Shown here: positions 63,565 through 64,000 of the stretch, in pieces | Numbering within the stretch: position 1 is the first letter of the stretch | How the letters are laid out: every line of letters starts with the position of its first letter | NCBI RefSeq assembly: GCF_003855255.1 | Contig: NZ_CP034072.1 | Location: 6,738,753 to 6,802,752, forward strand | From: Mycolicibacterium nivoides | GTDB taxonomy: Bacteria; Actinomycetota; Actinomycetes; Mycobacteriales; Mycobacteriaceae | Direction: 5' to 3' | DNA: 64,000 bases | Position numbers and translations under genes: made by a program | Notes under the pieces: model-generated | What the model was told of the DNA's origin: nothing | Database searches by the model: none | Seen by the model: the letters and a program-made list of their open reading frames with translations, nothing else

Positions 63565-64000
63565 GCGTAGCGAACCACCGCGCGCTGGGTGCCCAGGTCG
63601 ATCGTCTTGTCGTCGGTTGCCACGCTGGTCTCGACGATGTCGCCGTCGCGCAGGTACTTGGTGTTTCTGGCCTGGGCCTTGAAGAAGGCCTTCCACTTGA
63701 GTGCAGGTGGCAATAGCGCGCCGATCATCTCGATCGGCTTGGGCGGTGCACTCAACGCGGTCCCGACAGGCGTGCCGGTCAAGAGCAGATCACCGACGTC
63801 CATCCGCTGGAATCGCGTCAGTTCCTGAAGGGCGCGCAGCGGGAGGTAGATCATGTCGCCGGCCACCCTGGCGTCCTGACGAAGTTCGCCGTTGACCCGC
63901 AATTGGAGGCGCAGCTCGCCGAAGCGCTTGAGCTCATCGGCATCGAGCAGCACCAGCGCCGGTCCGACGGGCGTGAACGTCGGATACGACTTGGCTTCGT
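63561..64000 (-). CDS. fumarylacetoacetate hydrolase family protein (5' part cut by window edge)
   Basis: The 3' part of an FAH-family gene; the frame is open to the window end. The visible 145 or so residues contain LVLLDADEL, LRVNGELRQDARVAGDMIYLPLRALQELTRFQRM and GDLLLTGTPVGTALSAPP, matching the C-terminal half of 2-hydroxyhepta-2,4-diene-1,7-dioate isomerase-like enzymes. These open or isomerise ring-cleavage products. Its stop overlaps the monooxygenase start as ATGA. Probably an early gene of the catabolic operon. Confidence 0.85.
   Translation of the reverse strand, partial: EAKSYPTFTPVGPALVLLDADELKRFGELRLQLRVNGELRQDARVAGDMIYLPLRALQELTRFQRMDVGDLLLTGTPVGTALSAPPKPIEMIGALLPPALKWKAFFKAQARNTKYLRDGDIVETSVATDDKTIDLGTQRAVVRYA

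Overview
The window is chromosomal DNA of a high-GC actinomycete, almost certainly a mycobacterium and probably a fast-growing Mycolicibacterium. The evidence is an MmpL transporter, an antigen 85-type mycolyltransferase, a decayed PPE gene, a mycobacterial-type MTHFR, FprA behind a near-consensus IdeR box, an Rv0203-like hemophore, an Rv1155-like F420/PPOX enzyme, a FadE5-like acyl-CoA dehydrogenase, and dense GTG/TTG starts with ATGA/GTGA overlaps. I see no rRNA, tRNA, insertion sequence or CRISPR array. All assignments come from reading motifs; no search was run.

Region 1 (1-7258): the 3' part of an MmpL gene, then a tightly overlapping operon of MoxR ATPase, DUF58 protein, small membrane protein, two membrane-anchored VWA-like proteins and a membrane-anchored helical protein (a Bat/MoxR-type envelope operon). 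Region 2 (7292-13726): a TetR gene and an unusual operon with two paralogous polytopic membrane proteins (AveC-like), a NorD-like VWA protein, a NorQ/CbbQ-like AAA+ ATPase, two tiny transmembrane proteins, a third single-span protein and a cytochrome P450. Two related palindromes mark likely TetR operators. This is the best candidate for an undescribed system: a metal-insertion or remodelling chaperone pair serving membrane proteins, linked to a P450.

Region 3 (13767-21007): a secreted protein, an unknown gene overlapping a Fur/Zur-like box, a TetR gene with a perfect operator palindrome, a PPE pseudogene, an HSL-type esterase, IdeR-box-fprA, a type-2 lumazine synthase, an alpha/beta hydrolase, a truncated P450 and MTHFR. 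Region 4 (21008-23924): a lower-GC insert carrying an 856-residue ABC-type ATPase with a zinc-hook CxxC, of the AAA_13/RloC/PrrC type, probably phage defence, with a possible coupled small ORF in front.

Region 5 (23925-43900): catabolic and housekeeping genes. These are SDR, SnoaL-like, FAH-family and FadE5-like genes, HrpA helicase, an FAH/epoxide-hydrolase-like/two-subunit acyl-CoA dehydrogenase operon, an NDH-like oxidoreductase, a secreted cupin, an antigen 85-type protein with Pro/Ala repeats, AraC, methyltransferases, a CocE-type peptidase, a hemophore and a DUF4383 protein. Region 6 (43953-54824): GNAT, AccD-like carboxyltransferase, F420/PPOX enzyme, beta-lactamase-like hydrolase plus nitrobindin, SRPBCC plus ArsR with its operator, and a metal/haem group (His-rich membrane protein, PepSY protein, PCuAC lipoprotein, DyP peroxidase). 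It ends with a LuxR remnant and a GNAT carrying a gyrase-like N-terminal segment.

Region 7 (54836-64000): TetR with operator, then epimerase, fused FadE34-like acyl-CoA dehydrogenase, thiolase-fold aldolase and DUF35 partner (a side-chain degradation module). A small secreted protein and a terminator follow. Finally comes an opposite-strand operon of FAH-family hydrolase (cut by the window edge), FAD monooxygenase and P450, probably an aromatic or terpenoid degradation operon.
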